Virus record (IMG/VR): IMGVR_UViG_3300046454_000619
Location: 1 to 20,896 of that record
DNA from: a virus
DNA: 20,896 nucleotides
Direction: 5' to 3' (one strand)
Position 1 is the first letter of the stretch, and each line of letters starts with the position of its first letter. The position numbers and the translations under genes were made by a program. Below, one piece after another: positions 15,625-19,816 of this stretch. Below the pieces are notes generated by a model. That model was not told the origin of the DNA, ran no database searches, and was given only the letters and a program-made list of their open reading frames with translations.

Positions 15625-15701
15625 TGGTGCGCAGTCTCGGATTCGAACCGAGAGGACCCGGTTTTTGAAACCAGGATGTCTACCAGTTGCATCAACTGCG
15701 C
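15625..15701 (-). tRNA. tRNA-Leu(CAA), short variable loop
   Basis: Acceptor GCGCAGT/ACTGCGC, A73, CCA encoded. Anticodon arm CTGGT-TTCAAAA-ACCGG. T arm CTCGG-TTCGAAT-CCGAG. D loop AACTGGTA is leucine-like, but the variable loop is only five bases where bacterial leucine tRNAs have a long arm. Confidence 0.82.
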
Positions 15702-15703
15702 CC

Positions 15704-15780
15704 TGGTGCGCACCGGGAGATTCGAACTCCCACTGGGCCGGGCTTAAACCGGCTGCCTCTACCAGTTGGGCTACGTGCGC
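15704..15780 (-). tRNA. tRNA-Leu(TAA), short variable loop
   Basis: Acceptor GCGCACG/GGTGCGC (last pair mismatched), A73, CCA encoded. Anticodon arm GCCGG-TTTAAGC-CCGGC. T arm GGGAG-TTCGAAT-CTCCC. Variable loop five bases. Close relative of the adjacent CAA copy (same acceptor start and D loop), so probably a duplication. Confidence 0.82.
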
Positions 15781-15782
15781 GG

Positions 15783-15857
15783 TGGTGGTCTCGCCGGGAG
15801 TCGAACCCGGATCTTAGGTTTCGGAGACCTACGCTCGGTCCATCGAGCTGCGAGACT
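15783..15857 (-). tRNA. tRNA-Arg(CCG)
   Basis: Acceptor AGTCTCG/CGAGACC (first pair mismatched), A73, CCA encoded. Anticodon arm TAGGT-CTCCGAA-ACCTA, D arm GCTC/GAGC, T arm CCGGG-TTCGACT-CCCGG. Its 5' 29 bases are also the 3' end of an HNH reading frame. Confidence 0.88.
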
Positions 15858-16293
15858 TAAGTTGTAAGCCAAGCTTAGTGAGTCTGCCTAATGCCCCTTT
15901 ACGGCCGCCTATTTTTAACCGTTCAAACGCTTCTGAACTAATATTCAGAGTTCCCCAAGTATCAGTCTGAGAATGACAGTTTGGGCAAAGACCTTGAAGA
16001 TTTTCACGCGAATTATCGTTTTTATTTCCGTTCAAGTGATCAAGTTCTAACCTAATAGGACGACCATTCCACTCAGTTATACCACAAATTAAGCACGCAT
16101 TTGATTGTTCTTCAAATACACGCTTTCTCCGTTTAGTTCTACCTAGCATTTCAAATGTACGTGGCAGCGTTATACGTTTTATTTTTCTAATCCTACGCGG
16201 GTTATTAAATTTAGCCGAACAAGATTGGCCGCAAAATTTGCCATTTCGATTTTTATAAGGTAATTCTTTACCGCAGTTTTGGCATATTTTCAT
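15829..16293 (-). CDS. HNH homing endonuclease inside the tRNA array, AT-rich
   Basis: 154 residues; ATG preceded by GAGAGG. The N-terminus is a small zinc motif (C4-x2-C7, C21-x3-C25: MKICQNCGKEL...FCGQSC). The HNH core has C67-x2-C70, LELDHLNGNKNDNSRENLQGLCPNCH (D85, H86, N98) and C103-x2-C106-H107. Such proteins are free-standing homing endonucleases common in phages. The DNA is far more AT-rich than the flanking tRNAs, so it is a recent insert. Its last nine codons and stop run into tRNA-Arg(CCG), so its C-terminus is partly dictated by tRNA sequence. No remnants of a split gene are visible. Confidence 0.9.
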   Translation of the reverse strand: MKICQNCGKELPYKNRNGKFCGQSCSAKFNNPRRIRKIKRITLPRTFEMLGRTKRRKRVFEEQSNACLICGITEWNGRPIRLELDHLNGNKNDNSRENLQGLCPNCHSQTDTWGTLNISSEAFERLKIGGRKGALGRLTKLGLQLKSRSSMDRA

Positions 16294-16312
16294 ATATACC
16301 TCTCGATAAAGA

Positions 16313-16384
16313 TGGAACCCCGCCCGAGGATCGAACTCGGCGCTGCTGGCTTAGAAGGCCTGCGTGCGTCCCAGCGCGCGGGGT
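16313..16384 (-). tRNA. tRNA-Arg(TCT), short D arm
   Basis: Acceptor ACCCCGC/GCGGGGT, T73, CCA encoded. Anticodon loop CTTCTAA in CAGGC/GCCAG (one A-A mismatch). T arm CCGAG-TTCGATC-CTCGG. Only 72 bases because the D region is 15 bases with a weak stem. Confidence 0.8.
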
Positions 16385-16386
16385 AT

Positions 16387-16458
16387 TGGCGCCCCCTGAG
16401 AGAGTCGAACTCCCCTTCCCGGGTTCGTAGCCCAGGTGCCGGGTCCGCCGGAGAGGGC
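16387..16458 (-). tRNA. tRNA-Arg(ACG), short D arm
   Basis: Acceptor GCCCTCT/AGGGGGC, G73, CCA encoded. Anticodon arm CTGGG-CTACGAA-CCCGG; A34 would need deamination to inosine by host TadA to read CGC. T arm GGGAG-TTCGACT-CTCTC. 72 bases with a reduced D arm. It directly abuts the next tRNA. Confidence 0.82.
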
Positions 16459-16532
16459 TGGTCGAGCGGACGGGATTTGAACCCGCGTTGGACAGATTGA
16501 AAATCTGTGGTCCTACCTTAGACGACCGCTCG
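16459..16532 (-). tRNA. tRNA-Glu(TTC)
   Basis: Acceptor CGAGCGG/CCGCTCG, A73, CCA encoded. D arm GTCT/GGAC, anticodon arm ACAGA-TTTTCAA-TCTGT, T arm GCGGG-TTCAAAT-CCCGT. Canonical throughout. Confidence 0.92.
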
Positions 16533-16534
16533 GT

Positions 16535-16786
16535 TTACCAGTAGTAGATGTGCGGCTTCTTCTCGACCGGCCAGACGATTCCCTCCGGGTCGCGCCCCTG
16601 CATCACCAGGACGACCGCGGCGCGGGTCCGGCGACGACGCGGCCGGGTGTGAAACGTGATGTCCCAGGCCCGCGGCCACTGGGAGAGCCAGTGGTAGCGG
16701 TCCCAGTCCGGCTGGCGCCGACGATGCTTGTCGCGTCCGCGGCAGTGGCGGGTCGTCCGCGGGTATCCGCGTTTGTAGTTCGCCAT
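16535..16786 (-). CDS. Small very basic phage protein of unknown function
   Basis: 83 residues; ATG preceded by AGGAGG at good spacing. The sequence is rich in Arg, His and Trp (MANYKRGYPRTTRH, HRRRQPDWDRYHWLSQWPRAW, HTRPRRRRTRA, ending KKPHIYYW). The high positive charge suggests nucleic-acid binding, but no named domain is recognised. It sits between tRNA-Glu and a 140-base structured gap and ends two bases before the tRNA start. GC content matches the backbone, and the strong start signals make it a real gene. Confidence 0.75.
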   Translation of the reverse strand: MANYKRGYPRTTRHCRGRDKHRRRQPDWDRYHWLSQWPRAWDITFHTRPRRRRTRAAVVLVMQGRDPEGIVWPVEKKPHIYYW

Positions 16787-16926
16787 GAGTAGCCTCCTGT
16801 GGGTAAGCTATGACATGACGAACCTCCTTTCATGGACGCGGGGCGACCCGAGGCGTTACCCAGAGCCGAGTCACCAAAAGTAACGAGCCGCCCGTCGGCG
16901 ACGGCTCCGGGGCTCTGTCCGCTTGT
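16787..16926 (-). other. Intergenic segment with hairpins and a two-codon leader frame
   Basis: No tRNA found. On the complement there are inverted repeats GAGCCG/CGGCTC with inner CCGTC-GCC-GACGG, AGAGCC/GGCTCT, and GTTAC/GTGAC. Near the downstream gene a strong ribosome site (AAGGAGG) precedes ATGTCATAG, a two-codon frame, before the gene's own AGGAGG. This could be the 5' leader of the 83-residue gene. Confidence 0.4.
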
Positions 16927-17000
16927 TGGTGGGTCCCCGAGGAATCGAACCCCGATCTGGAGTGTGTAGGACTCCGGCCCTGCCATTAGACGAGGGACCC
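16927..17000 (-). tRNA. tRNA-Val(TAC), C33
   Basis: Acceptor GGGTCCC/GGGACCC, A73, CCA encoded. D arm GTCT/AGGGC region with GG; anticodon arm GGAGT-CCTACAC-ACTCC with C at 33. T arm CGGGG-TTCGATT-CCTCG. Confidence 0.88.
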
Positions 17001-17004
17001 TGTA

Positions 17005-17076
17005 TGGCGCCGACGCGGGGACTCGAACCCCGGCTCCCTCGCTTAGGAGGCGTGGGCGCGATCCGTCGCCGTCGGC
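17005..17076 (-). tRNA. tRNA-Arg(CCT), short D arm
   Basis: Acceptor GCCGACG/CGTCGGC, G73, CCA encoded. Anticodon loop CTCCTAA in CACGC/GCGAG (one A-A mismatch). T arm CGGGG-TTCGAGT-CCCCG. 72 bases; D arm GCGA-CGGA-TCGC. Confidence 0.82.
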
Positions 17077-17081
17077 GGTAT

Positions 17082-17159
17082 TGGTCGGAGTGAGAGGATT
17101 CGAACCTCTGGCAACCCGCTTCCAGGGCGGGGACTCTGGCCTGACTGAGCTACACTCCG
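17082..17159 (-). tRNA. tRNA-Pro(TGG), C33
   Basis: Acceptor CGGAGTG/CACTCCG, A73, CCA encoded. D arm GCTC/GAGT, anticodon arm CCCGC-CCTGGAA-GCGGG with C33, T arm AGAGG-TTCGAAT-CCTCT. Confidence 0.88.
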
Positions 17160-17162
17160 TAA

Positions 17163-17237
17163 TGGCGCGCCCGACCGGGATCAAACCGGCCTGACCCGGT
17201 AGACAGCCGGGTGTCCTCTTCAGATGACTACGGGCGC
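17163..17237 (-). tRNA. tRNA-Asp(GTC)
   Basis: Acceptor GCGCCCG/CGGGCGC, G73 (expected for Asp), CCA encoded. Anticodon arm CCCGG-CTGTCTA-CCGGG. T loop TTTGATC has T in place of C56. Confidence 0.88.
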
Positions 17238-17242
17238 TTTGA

Positions 17243-17317
17243 TGGTGCGCGCGGAGGGACTCGAACCCCCGTCCTACTGGTTAAGGGCCAGCAGCTCTGC
17301 CGCTGAGCTACGCACGC
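17243..17317 (-). tRNA. tRNA-Lys(CTT), C33
   Basis: Acceptor GCGTGCG/CGCGCGC, A73, CCA encoded. D arm GCTC/GAGC, anticodon arm GCTGG-CCCTTAA-CCAGT with C33, T arm GGGGG-TTCGAGT-CCCTC. Related to tRNA-Lys(TTT), which also has C33. Confidence 0.88.
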
Positions 17318-17324
17318 GTGAAAC

Positions 17325-17398
17325 TGGTACCCCCACCCTGTACTGACCAGGGATTTCGCGGTTATCGGCCGCGCTCTCTACCATTGAGATATAGGGGC
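17325..17398 (-). tRNA. tRNA-Ile(GAT), C33 and non-canonical T loop
   Basis: Acceptor GCCCCTA/TGGGGGT, A73, CCA encoded. D arm TCTC/GAGA, anticodon arm CGCGG-CCGATAA-CCGCG with C33. T stem CCCTG/CAGGG is perfect but its loop is GTCAGTA, lacking the TTC motif. Confidence 0.78.
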
Positions 17399-17400
17399 GT

Positions 17401-17486
17401 TGGTGGGGAAAGGCTGAGTCGAACAGCGCGCCCGTAGGCGACCGGGTTACAGCCGGCTTACCGCGTCCCGCGGCTGACACTTCCCC
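17401..17486 (-). tRNA. tRNA-Tyr(GTA), class II
   Basis: Acceptor GGGGAAG/TTTCCCC, A73, CCA encoded. Anticodon arm GCCGG-CTGTAAC-CCGGT, long variable arm (CGCC..GGGCG) as expected for bacterial Tyr, T loop TTCGACT. Confidence 0.87.
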
Positions 17487-17487
17487 G

Positions 17488-17562
17488 TGGTGCCGTCGGC
17501 GGGGATCGAACCCGCAGCCTCCCGCTTACCAAGCGGATGCACGCCCATCGTGCTGCGACGGC
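17488..17562 (-). tRNA. tRNA-Thr(GGT)
   Basis: Acceptor GCCGTCG/CGACGGC, A73, CCA encoded. Anticodon arm TCCGC-TTGGTAA-GCGGG, T arm GCGGG-TTCGATC-CCCGC. Canonical. Confidence 0.9.
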
Positions 17563-17563
17563 T

Positions 17564-17653
17564 TGGCGGACAGCCTCGGGCATGATCCGAATCCCCTCTC
17601 GGGGACACACCGCTTAGCAGGCGGGTCCGGCAACCGTACCGGCTGTGCTGTCC
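17564..17653 (-). tRNA. tRNA-Ser(GCT), non-canonical T loop
   Basis: Acceptor GGACAGC/GCTGTCC, G73 (serine), CCA encoded. Anticodon loop CTGCTAA, long variable arm (TCCCC..GGGGA). T stem TTCGG/CCGAG encloses ATCATGC rather than a TTCRA loop. Confidence 0.8.
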
Positions 17654-17657
17654 TAAT

Positions 17658-17746
17658 TGGCGGGCGACCGAGGTCCTGATCCCCATGCCCCGGAGGGCAC
17701 CACCGGTGTTCGAAGCCGGGCCGCGCGCTCGCGCGGTTGATCGCCC
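17658..17746 (-). tRNA. tRNA-Ser(CGA), non-canonical T loop
   Basis: Acceptor GGGCGAT/GTCGCCC, G73, CCA encoded. Anticodon loop TTCGAAC in CCGGC/ACCGG (last pair C-A), long variable arm TGCCC..GGGCA. T stem TGGGG/CCTCG with loop ATCAGGA. Confidence 0.78.
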
Positions 17747-17749
17747 TTA

Positions 17750-17838
17750 TGGAGGAAGGCGGGTGGTGTCGATCCCCACCCCTTTGCGGGGCCACCGGGT
17801 TTCAAAGCCGGGCCGCGAGCCGTCGCGGTTCACCTTCC
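17750..17838 (-). tRNA. tRNA-Ser(TGA), degenerate T arm
   Basis: Acceptor GGAAGGT/GCCTTCC, T73, CCA encoded. Anticodon loop TTTGAAA, long variable arm GGCCCC..GGGGT. The T arm is atypical: GGTGG/CCACC with a nine-base loop. Confidence 0.74.
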
Positions 17839-17996
17839 GTAAACCTTCTTCCCCTGGCTAGGATTATGAGTCCGCGCGCCAGCGCACCAAGCAGGTTTAG
17901 AGCCCACCAGCACTCGGGGCTGACTAGGCCCCTATGGGGAGTTGGGGTGGGACCCTCTGCCCAGTAGTCAGCCGGGCCGCTTTCCCACCGTGCCTC
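17839..17996 (-). other. 158-base unresolved structured gap between two serine tRNAs
   Basis: No complete tRNA fits. On the complement there is a 9-bp inverted repeat GGCTGACTA/TAGTCAGCC, a 7-bp pairing GGTGGGA/TCCCACC, and a part closed by TAAACC/GGTTTA (next to the Ser(TGA) 5' end). That part contains CTGGC/GCCAG and a methionine-like hairpin GGA-CTCATAA-TCC, but has no room for a T arm. It may be decayed tRNA genes or another small RNA. Confidence 0.4.
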
Positions 17997-18085
17997 TGGA
18001 GGATGCCGTCGCTGCCGACGCGAACGCCCTCCCGGGCGCCAACCGGCTTCCGACCGGTGCCGGGGGCCGCCCCGGTTCAGCATCC
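17997..18085 (-). tRNA. tRNA-Ser(GGA), C33, degenerate T arm
   Basis: Acceptor GGATGCT/GGCATCC, T73, CCA encoded. Anticodon arm ACCGG-TCGGAAG-CCGGT with C33, long variable arm GCGCCC..GGGCG. The T arm region lacks a TTCRA loop. Fourth serine acceptor, completing NCU/UCN coverage with the other three. Confidence 0.74.
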
Positions 18086-18091
18086 ATTAAC

Positions 18092-18168
18092 TGGTGCGCA
18101 GGGAGGGAGTCGAACCCTCAAAACTCCACGGTCTGAACGTGGCGACTTTACCGTTTGCCCACCTGCGC
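18092..18168 (-). tRNA. tRNA-Leu(CAG), short variable loop
   Basis: Acceptor GCGCAGG/CCTGCGC, A73, CCA encoded. Anticodon arm CCACG-TTCAGAC-CGTGG, T arm GAGGG-TTCGACT-CCCTC, D loop with ACGGTAAA. Variable loop six bases, no long arm. Confidence 0.83.
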
Positions 18169-18175
18169 GGTGGCT

Positions 18176-18251
18176 TGGTACGCGCGGGGCGACTCGAACG
18201 CCCACTTGCGAGGCCCTCGACCTCGTGCCTCTACCGTTGGGCTACGCGCGC
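18176..18251 (-). tRNA. tRNA-Leu(GAG), C33, short variable loop
   Basis: Acceptor GCGCGCG/CGCGCGT, A73, CCA encoded. Anticodon arm CGAGG-TCGAGGG-CCTCG with C33, T arm GGGCG-TTCGAGT-CGCCC, variable loop five bases. Confidence 0.83.
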
Positions 18252-18256
18252 ATAAT

Positions 18257-18333
18257 TGGTCGTCCCAGGGGGAATCGAACCCACCTCCTCCGCCTTGAGA
18301 GGGCGGCGTCCTAGGCCGGTAGACGATGGGACG
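18257..18333 (-). tRNA. tRNA-Glu(CTC)
   Basis: Acceptor CGTCCCA/TGGGACG, A73, CCA encoded. D arm GTCT region, anticodon arm CCGCC-CTCTCAA-GGCGG, T loop TTCGATT. Abuts tRNA-Gln(TTG). Confidence 0.88.
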
Positions 18334-18407
18334 TGGAAGGCCTCCAGGGATTCGAACCCCGATACACGGCATCAAAAACCGTGGGCTTGCCGTTAGCCGA
18401 GAGGCCC
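18334..18407 (-). tRNA. tRNA-Gln(TTG)
   Basis: Acceptor GGGCCTC/GAGGCCT (first pair G-U), T73, CCA encoded. Anticodon arm ACGGT-TTTTGAT-GCCGT, T arm CGGGG-TTCGAAT-CCCTG. Confidence 0.88.
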
Positions 18408-18551
18408 GTCGTCGCTGGTAGGGGATGCGGGAATCGAACCCACGTCCTCCGGGTCAGAGCCGGATGCACTGGCCGCTGTGCTAATCCCCATCAATTCGTT
18501 GCGCTGCTCCTCGGCCAGGGCCAGGAGGCGCTCGATCTCGTCCCGCGTCAT
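18393..18551 (-). CDS. Short protein (52 aa) running through tRNA-Gln genes
   Basis: ATG 18551 has AGGAGG at ideal spacing. The first 20 codons (MTRDEIERLLALAEEQRNEL) look like a charged amphipathic helix. The frame then reads through the whole of tRNA-Gln(CTG) and stops inside tRNA-Gln(TTG), so the last about 30 residues are dictated by tRNA sequence. It may be a real small helix protein whose natural stop was lost. Function unknown. Confidence 0.4.
   Translation of the reverse strand: MTRDEIERLLALAEEQRNELMGISTAASASGSDPEDVGSIPASPTSDDGPLG
18416..18490 (-). tRNA. tRNA-Gln(CTG)
   Basis: Acceptor TGGGGAT/ATCCCCT with an open first pair (U-U); a weak 1-72 pair is typical of glutamine tRNAs. A73, CCA encoded. 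Anticodon arm TCCGG-CTCTGAC-CCGGA, T arm GTGGG-TTCGATT-CCCGC. A short reading frame runs through it. Confidence 0.88.
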
Positions 18552-18666
18552 CGCGCCCTCCTCTCAAGATCGTGTTGAACCGGCACGGGCCTCCGGAGGC
18601 CGGGCATCGGAGCTCGTGGAGCTCCGGGTCGTAGGTCGCGCATGGCGTTAGGAGGTCCGACGGCAT
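18481..18666 (-). CDS. Short Cys-containing protein (61 aa) in the tRNA array
   Basis: ATG 18666 is preceded by GGAGGT at good spacing; an upstream in-frame ATG at 18699 lies within tRNA-Thr(TGT) and is unlikely. The sequence MPSDLLTPCATYDPELHELRCPASGGPCRFN contains three cysteines that could bind zinc. The second half overlaps the next short frame out of register and is Gly/Arg/Pro-rich. Function unknown. Confidence 0.4.
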   Translation of the reverse strand: MPSDLLTPCATYDPELHELRCPASGGPCRFNTILRGGRDDAGRDRAPPGPGRGAAQRIDGD

Positions 18667-18683
18667 ATCGCTTACCTCCGAAT

Positions 18684-18760
18684 TGGTGCCCACGGTCACG
18701 ATTCGAACGGACGACTTCCGGCTTACAAAACCGGCGCTCTGCCGACTGAGCTACGCGGGC
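18684..18760 (-). tRNA. tRNA-Thr(TGT)
   Basis: Acceptor GCCCGCG/CGTGGGC, A73, CCA encoded. D arm GCTC/GAGC, anticodon arm CCGGT-TTTGTAA-GCCGG, T loop TTCGAAT with an imperfect stem. Third threonine isoacceptor. Confidence 0.87.
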
Positions 18761-18766
18761 GAATAA

Positions 18767-18931
18767 GCATACGCGGGCTACGCGATGGGACTTTCATGCG
18801 TCGTGTAATTCCAAGCGGATTAGATGGTACTCTTAGGCCGCCCTCGTGCCCCGCAGTCTCCGCTCACCGGGGTACCGCCCGTACGGACAACCGCTTCCCT
18901 GTACACGCTCAGGGCGTAGCCCACGTATGCT
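18767..18931 (-). ncRNA. 165-base structured RNA closed by a 17-bp helix, unknown type
   Basis: GCATACGTGGGCTACGC (18931-18915) pairs with GCGTAGCCCGCGTATGC (18783-18767). The single imperfect pair is a G-U wobble on the minus strand but a C-A mismatch on the plus strand, which points to a minus-strand RNA. Inside are CCCTG/CAGGG, AAGCGG/CCGCTT, GGTAC/GTACC and CCCCG/CGGGG pairings. It lies tightly between tRNA-His and tRNA-Thr(TGT) and does not fit a tRNA, tmRNA or RNase P RNA by eye. Confidence 0.55.
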
Positions 18932-18934
18932 TAC

Positions 18935-19010
18935 TGGGGTGAGGTGCGGGTGCTGGCCCCGCTGCTTCGCCTTCACAGGGCGACGTGTCCTCTGGTTCAC
19001 TAACCTCACC
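18935..19010 (-). tRNA. tRNA-His(GTG), encoded G-1, non-canonical T loop
   Basis: Extra 5' G pairs with C73, the histidine identity element: GGTGAGGT/ACCTCACC then CCA. Anticodon arm TCGCC-CTGTGAA-GGCGA, D arm GTG/CAC. T stem GCGGG/CCCGC is perfect but the loop is GCCAGCA. Confidence 0.82.
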
Positions 19011-19011
19011 A

Positions 19012-19084
19012 TGGAGCCACGCTGGCGAATCGAACGCCTTGTCCCGGGTTGCAACCGAGCGCCTCTCCATTTGGCTTGCGCGGC
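19012..19084 (-). tRNA. tRNA-Cys(GCA)
   Basis: Acceptor GCCGCGC/GCGTGGC, T73 (expected for Cys), CCA encoded. D arm GCC/GGC, anticodon arm CTCGG-TTGCAAC-CCGGG, T loop TTCGATT. Confidence 0.88.
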
Positions 19085-19085
19085 T

Positions 19086-19158
19086 TGGCACCGGCGGAGC
19101 GGAATTGAACCCTCCTGCAGGGGTTTGGAGTCCCTGATGTTCACCAGAACGCGCCGGT
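19086..19158 (-). tRNA. tRNA-Trp(CCA)
   Basis: Acceptor ACCGGCG/CGCCGGT, G73 (expected for Trp), CCA encoded. Anticodon loop CTCCAAA in AGGGA/CCCCT (last pair A-C). T loop TTCAATT, T stem with one bulged base. Confidence 0.87.
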
Positions 19159-19161
19159 AAT

Positions 19162-19237
19162 TGGCTCCCATCCCAGGTACCGCCCCTGGCCGCATCGGAT
19201 TAACAGTCCGCGCCGTTCGCTTGCTCGGTCGATGGGA
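19162..19237 (-). tRNA. tRNA-Asn(GTT), non-canonical D and T loops
   Basis: Acceptor TCCCATC/GATGGGA, G73, CCA encoded. Anticodon arm GCGGA-CTGTTAA-TCCGA. T stem CCAGG/CCTGG perfect with loop GGCGGTA. The D arm CCG/CGG has loop AGCAAGCGAA without the usual GG, so both tertiary-contact partners changed together. Confidence 0.8.
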
Positions 19238-19342
19238 ATGAAACTGTTGAGTGAGAATTTTACATAGCCCCCACTCACGGCTCTCATCGCGACGCTTCAA
19301 CCCAAGCTATCCTAGGTCCGGGGTGTATACGAGTCGCGAAAC
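19238..19342 (-). other. 105-base gap with short hairpins
   Basis: No tRNA or gene recognised. On the complement TCGCGAC/GTCGCGA pairs over about 40 bases, and GTGAG/CTCAC encloses ATGTAAAATT. It may be spacer, a processing element or a decayed tRNA. Confidence 0.35.
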
Positions 19343-19417
19343 TGGAGCGGACGGCGGGAATCGAACCCGCTACCGGGTGCTTGGAAGGCACCGACTCTGC
19401 CAATGAGTTACGCCCGC
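19343..19417 (-). tRNA. tRNA-Gly(TCC)
   Basis: Acceptor GCGGGCG/CGTCCGC, T73, CCA encoded. Anticodon arm GGTGC-CTTCCAA-GCACC, T arm GCGGG-TTCGATT-CCCGC. Canonical. Confidence 0.9.
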
Positions 19418-19418
19418 G

Positions 19419-19494
19419 TGGTGCCGAGACCTGGGATCGCACCAGGATGTCGCCGCCTTCAACGGCGCGCGAGGACTACCTTTGCTATCTCGGC
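19419..19494 (-). tRNA. tRNA-Phe(GAA)
   Basis: Acceptor GCCGAGA/TCTCGGC, A73, CCA encoded. Anticodon arm CGCCG-TTGAAGG-CGGCG. T stem CCTGG/CCAGG with loop TGCGATC, in which position 55 is G instead of T. Confidence 0.87.
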
Positions 19495-19499
19495 GAAAT

Positions 19500-19576
19500 T
19501 GGAGGCAGGGAGCGGATTCGAACCGCTGACCTCGAGGTTATGGGCCTCGCGCGCTGCCAGGCTGCGCCACCCTGCG
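19500..19576 (-). tRNA. Initiator tRNA-fMet(CAT), C33
   Basis: Closely follows bacterial initiator tRNA: CGCAGGGTGG start, GCAGCCTGGCAGC D arm, and an unpaired C1-C72. Anticodon arm CGAGG-CCCATAA-CCTCG has C33, and only two of the three usual G-C pairs at the loop end. T arm AGCGG-TTCGAAT-CCGCT, T73, CCA encoded. Confidence 0.82.
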
Positions 19577-19584
19577 TCAAAATC

Positions 19585-19660
19585 TGGTCCCGGTGGGTGG
19601 AGTCGAACCAACCGACCTAGCCGTTATGAGCGGCCCGATCTTCCGCTGATCTACACCGGG
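19585..19660 (-). tRNA. tRNA-Met(CAT), elongator (or Ile2)
   Basis: Acceptor CCCGGTG/CACCGGG, A73, CCA encoded. Anticodon arm GGCCG-CTCATAA-CGGCT. T loop TTCGACT. With a paired first position it is not an initiator; a lysidine-modified isoleucine tRNA for AUA cannot be excluded by sequence. Confidence 0.85.
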
Positions 19661-19661
19661 G

Positions 19662-19735
19662 TGGAGCGGCCATGGGAAATCGAATCCCACCCTTCTCGTT
19701 GGCAACGAGATGCTCGACCTCCGAGCTGTGGCCGC
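19662..19735 (-). tRNA. tRNA-Gly(GCC)
   Basis: Acceptor GCGGCCA/TGGCCGC, T73, CCA encoded. D arm GCTC/GAGC, anticodon arm TCTCG-TTGCCAA-CGAGA, T arm TGGGA-TTCGATT-TCCCA. Confidence 0.92.
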
Positions 19736-19739
19736 AATT

Positions 19740-19814
19740 TGGTGGAGAACGAGGGAATCGAACCCTCATGACGCGATCTTGCAAGGATCGCCGCCGCCCC
19801 AGCAGCCGTTCCCC
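19740..19814 (-). tRNA. tRNA-Ala(TGC)
   Basis: Acceptor GGGGAAC/GTTCTCC, A73, CCA encoded. Anticodon arm CGATC-CTTGCAA-GATCG, T arm GAGGG-TTCGATT-CCCTC. First tRNA of the array after the leader; the canonical G3-U70 pair of alanine is present (third pair G-T). Confidence 0.9.
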
Positions 19815-19816
19815 GT

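Noticed and set aside
17839-17935. Amber-suppressor-like tRNA (loop CTCTAAA) or tRNA-Met in the gap
   Set aside because: Anticodon-like stems can be drawn, but no consistent acceptor, T arm and CCA can be placed before the next tRNA starts.
18767-18931. tmRNA or RNase P RNA
   Set aside because: No tRNA-Ala-like end, tag frame, or conserved RNase P core motifs are visible and it is too short.
18833-19300. 155-codon minus-strand frame across His, Cys, Trp and Asn tRNAs
   Set aside because: It is made almost wholly of tRNA sequence, with no ribosome site and no protein-like segment.
15471-19814. CRISPR array
   Set aside because: The regular repeats are tRNA T arms and acceptor ends; there are no identical direct repeats with uniform spacers.
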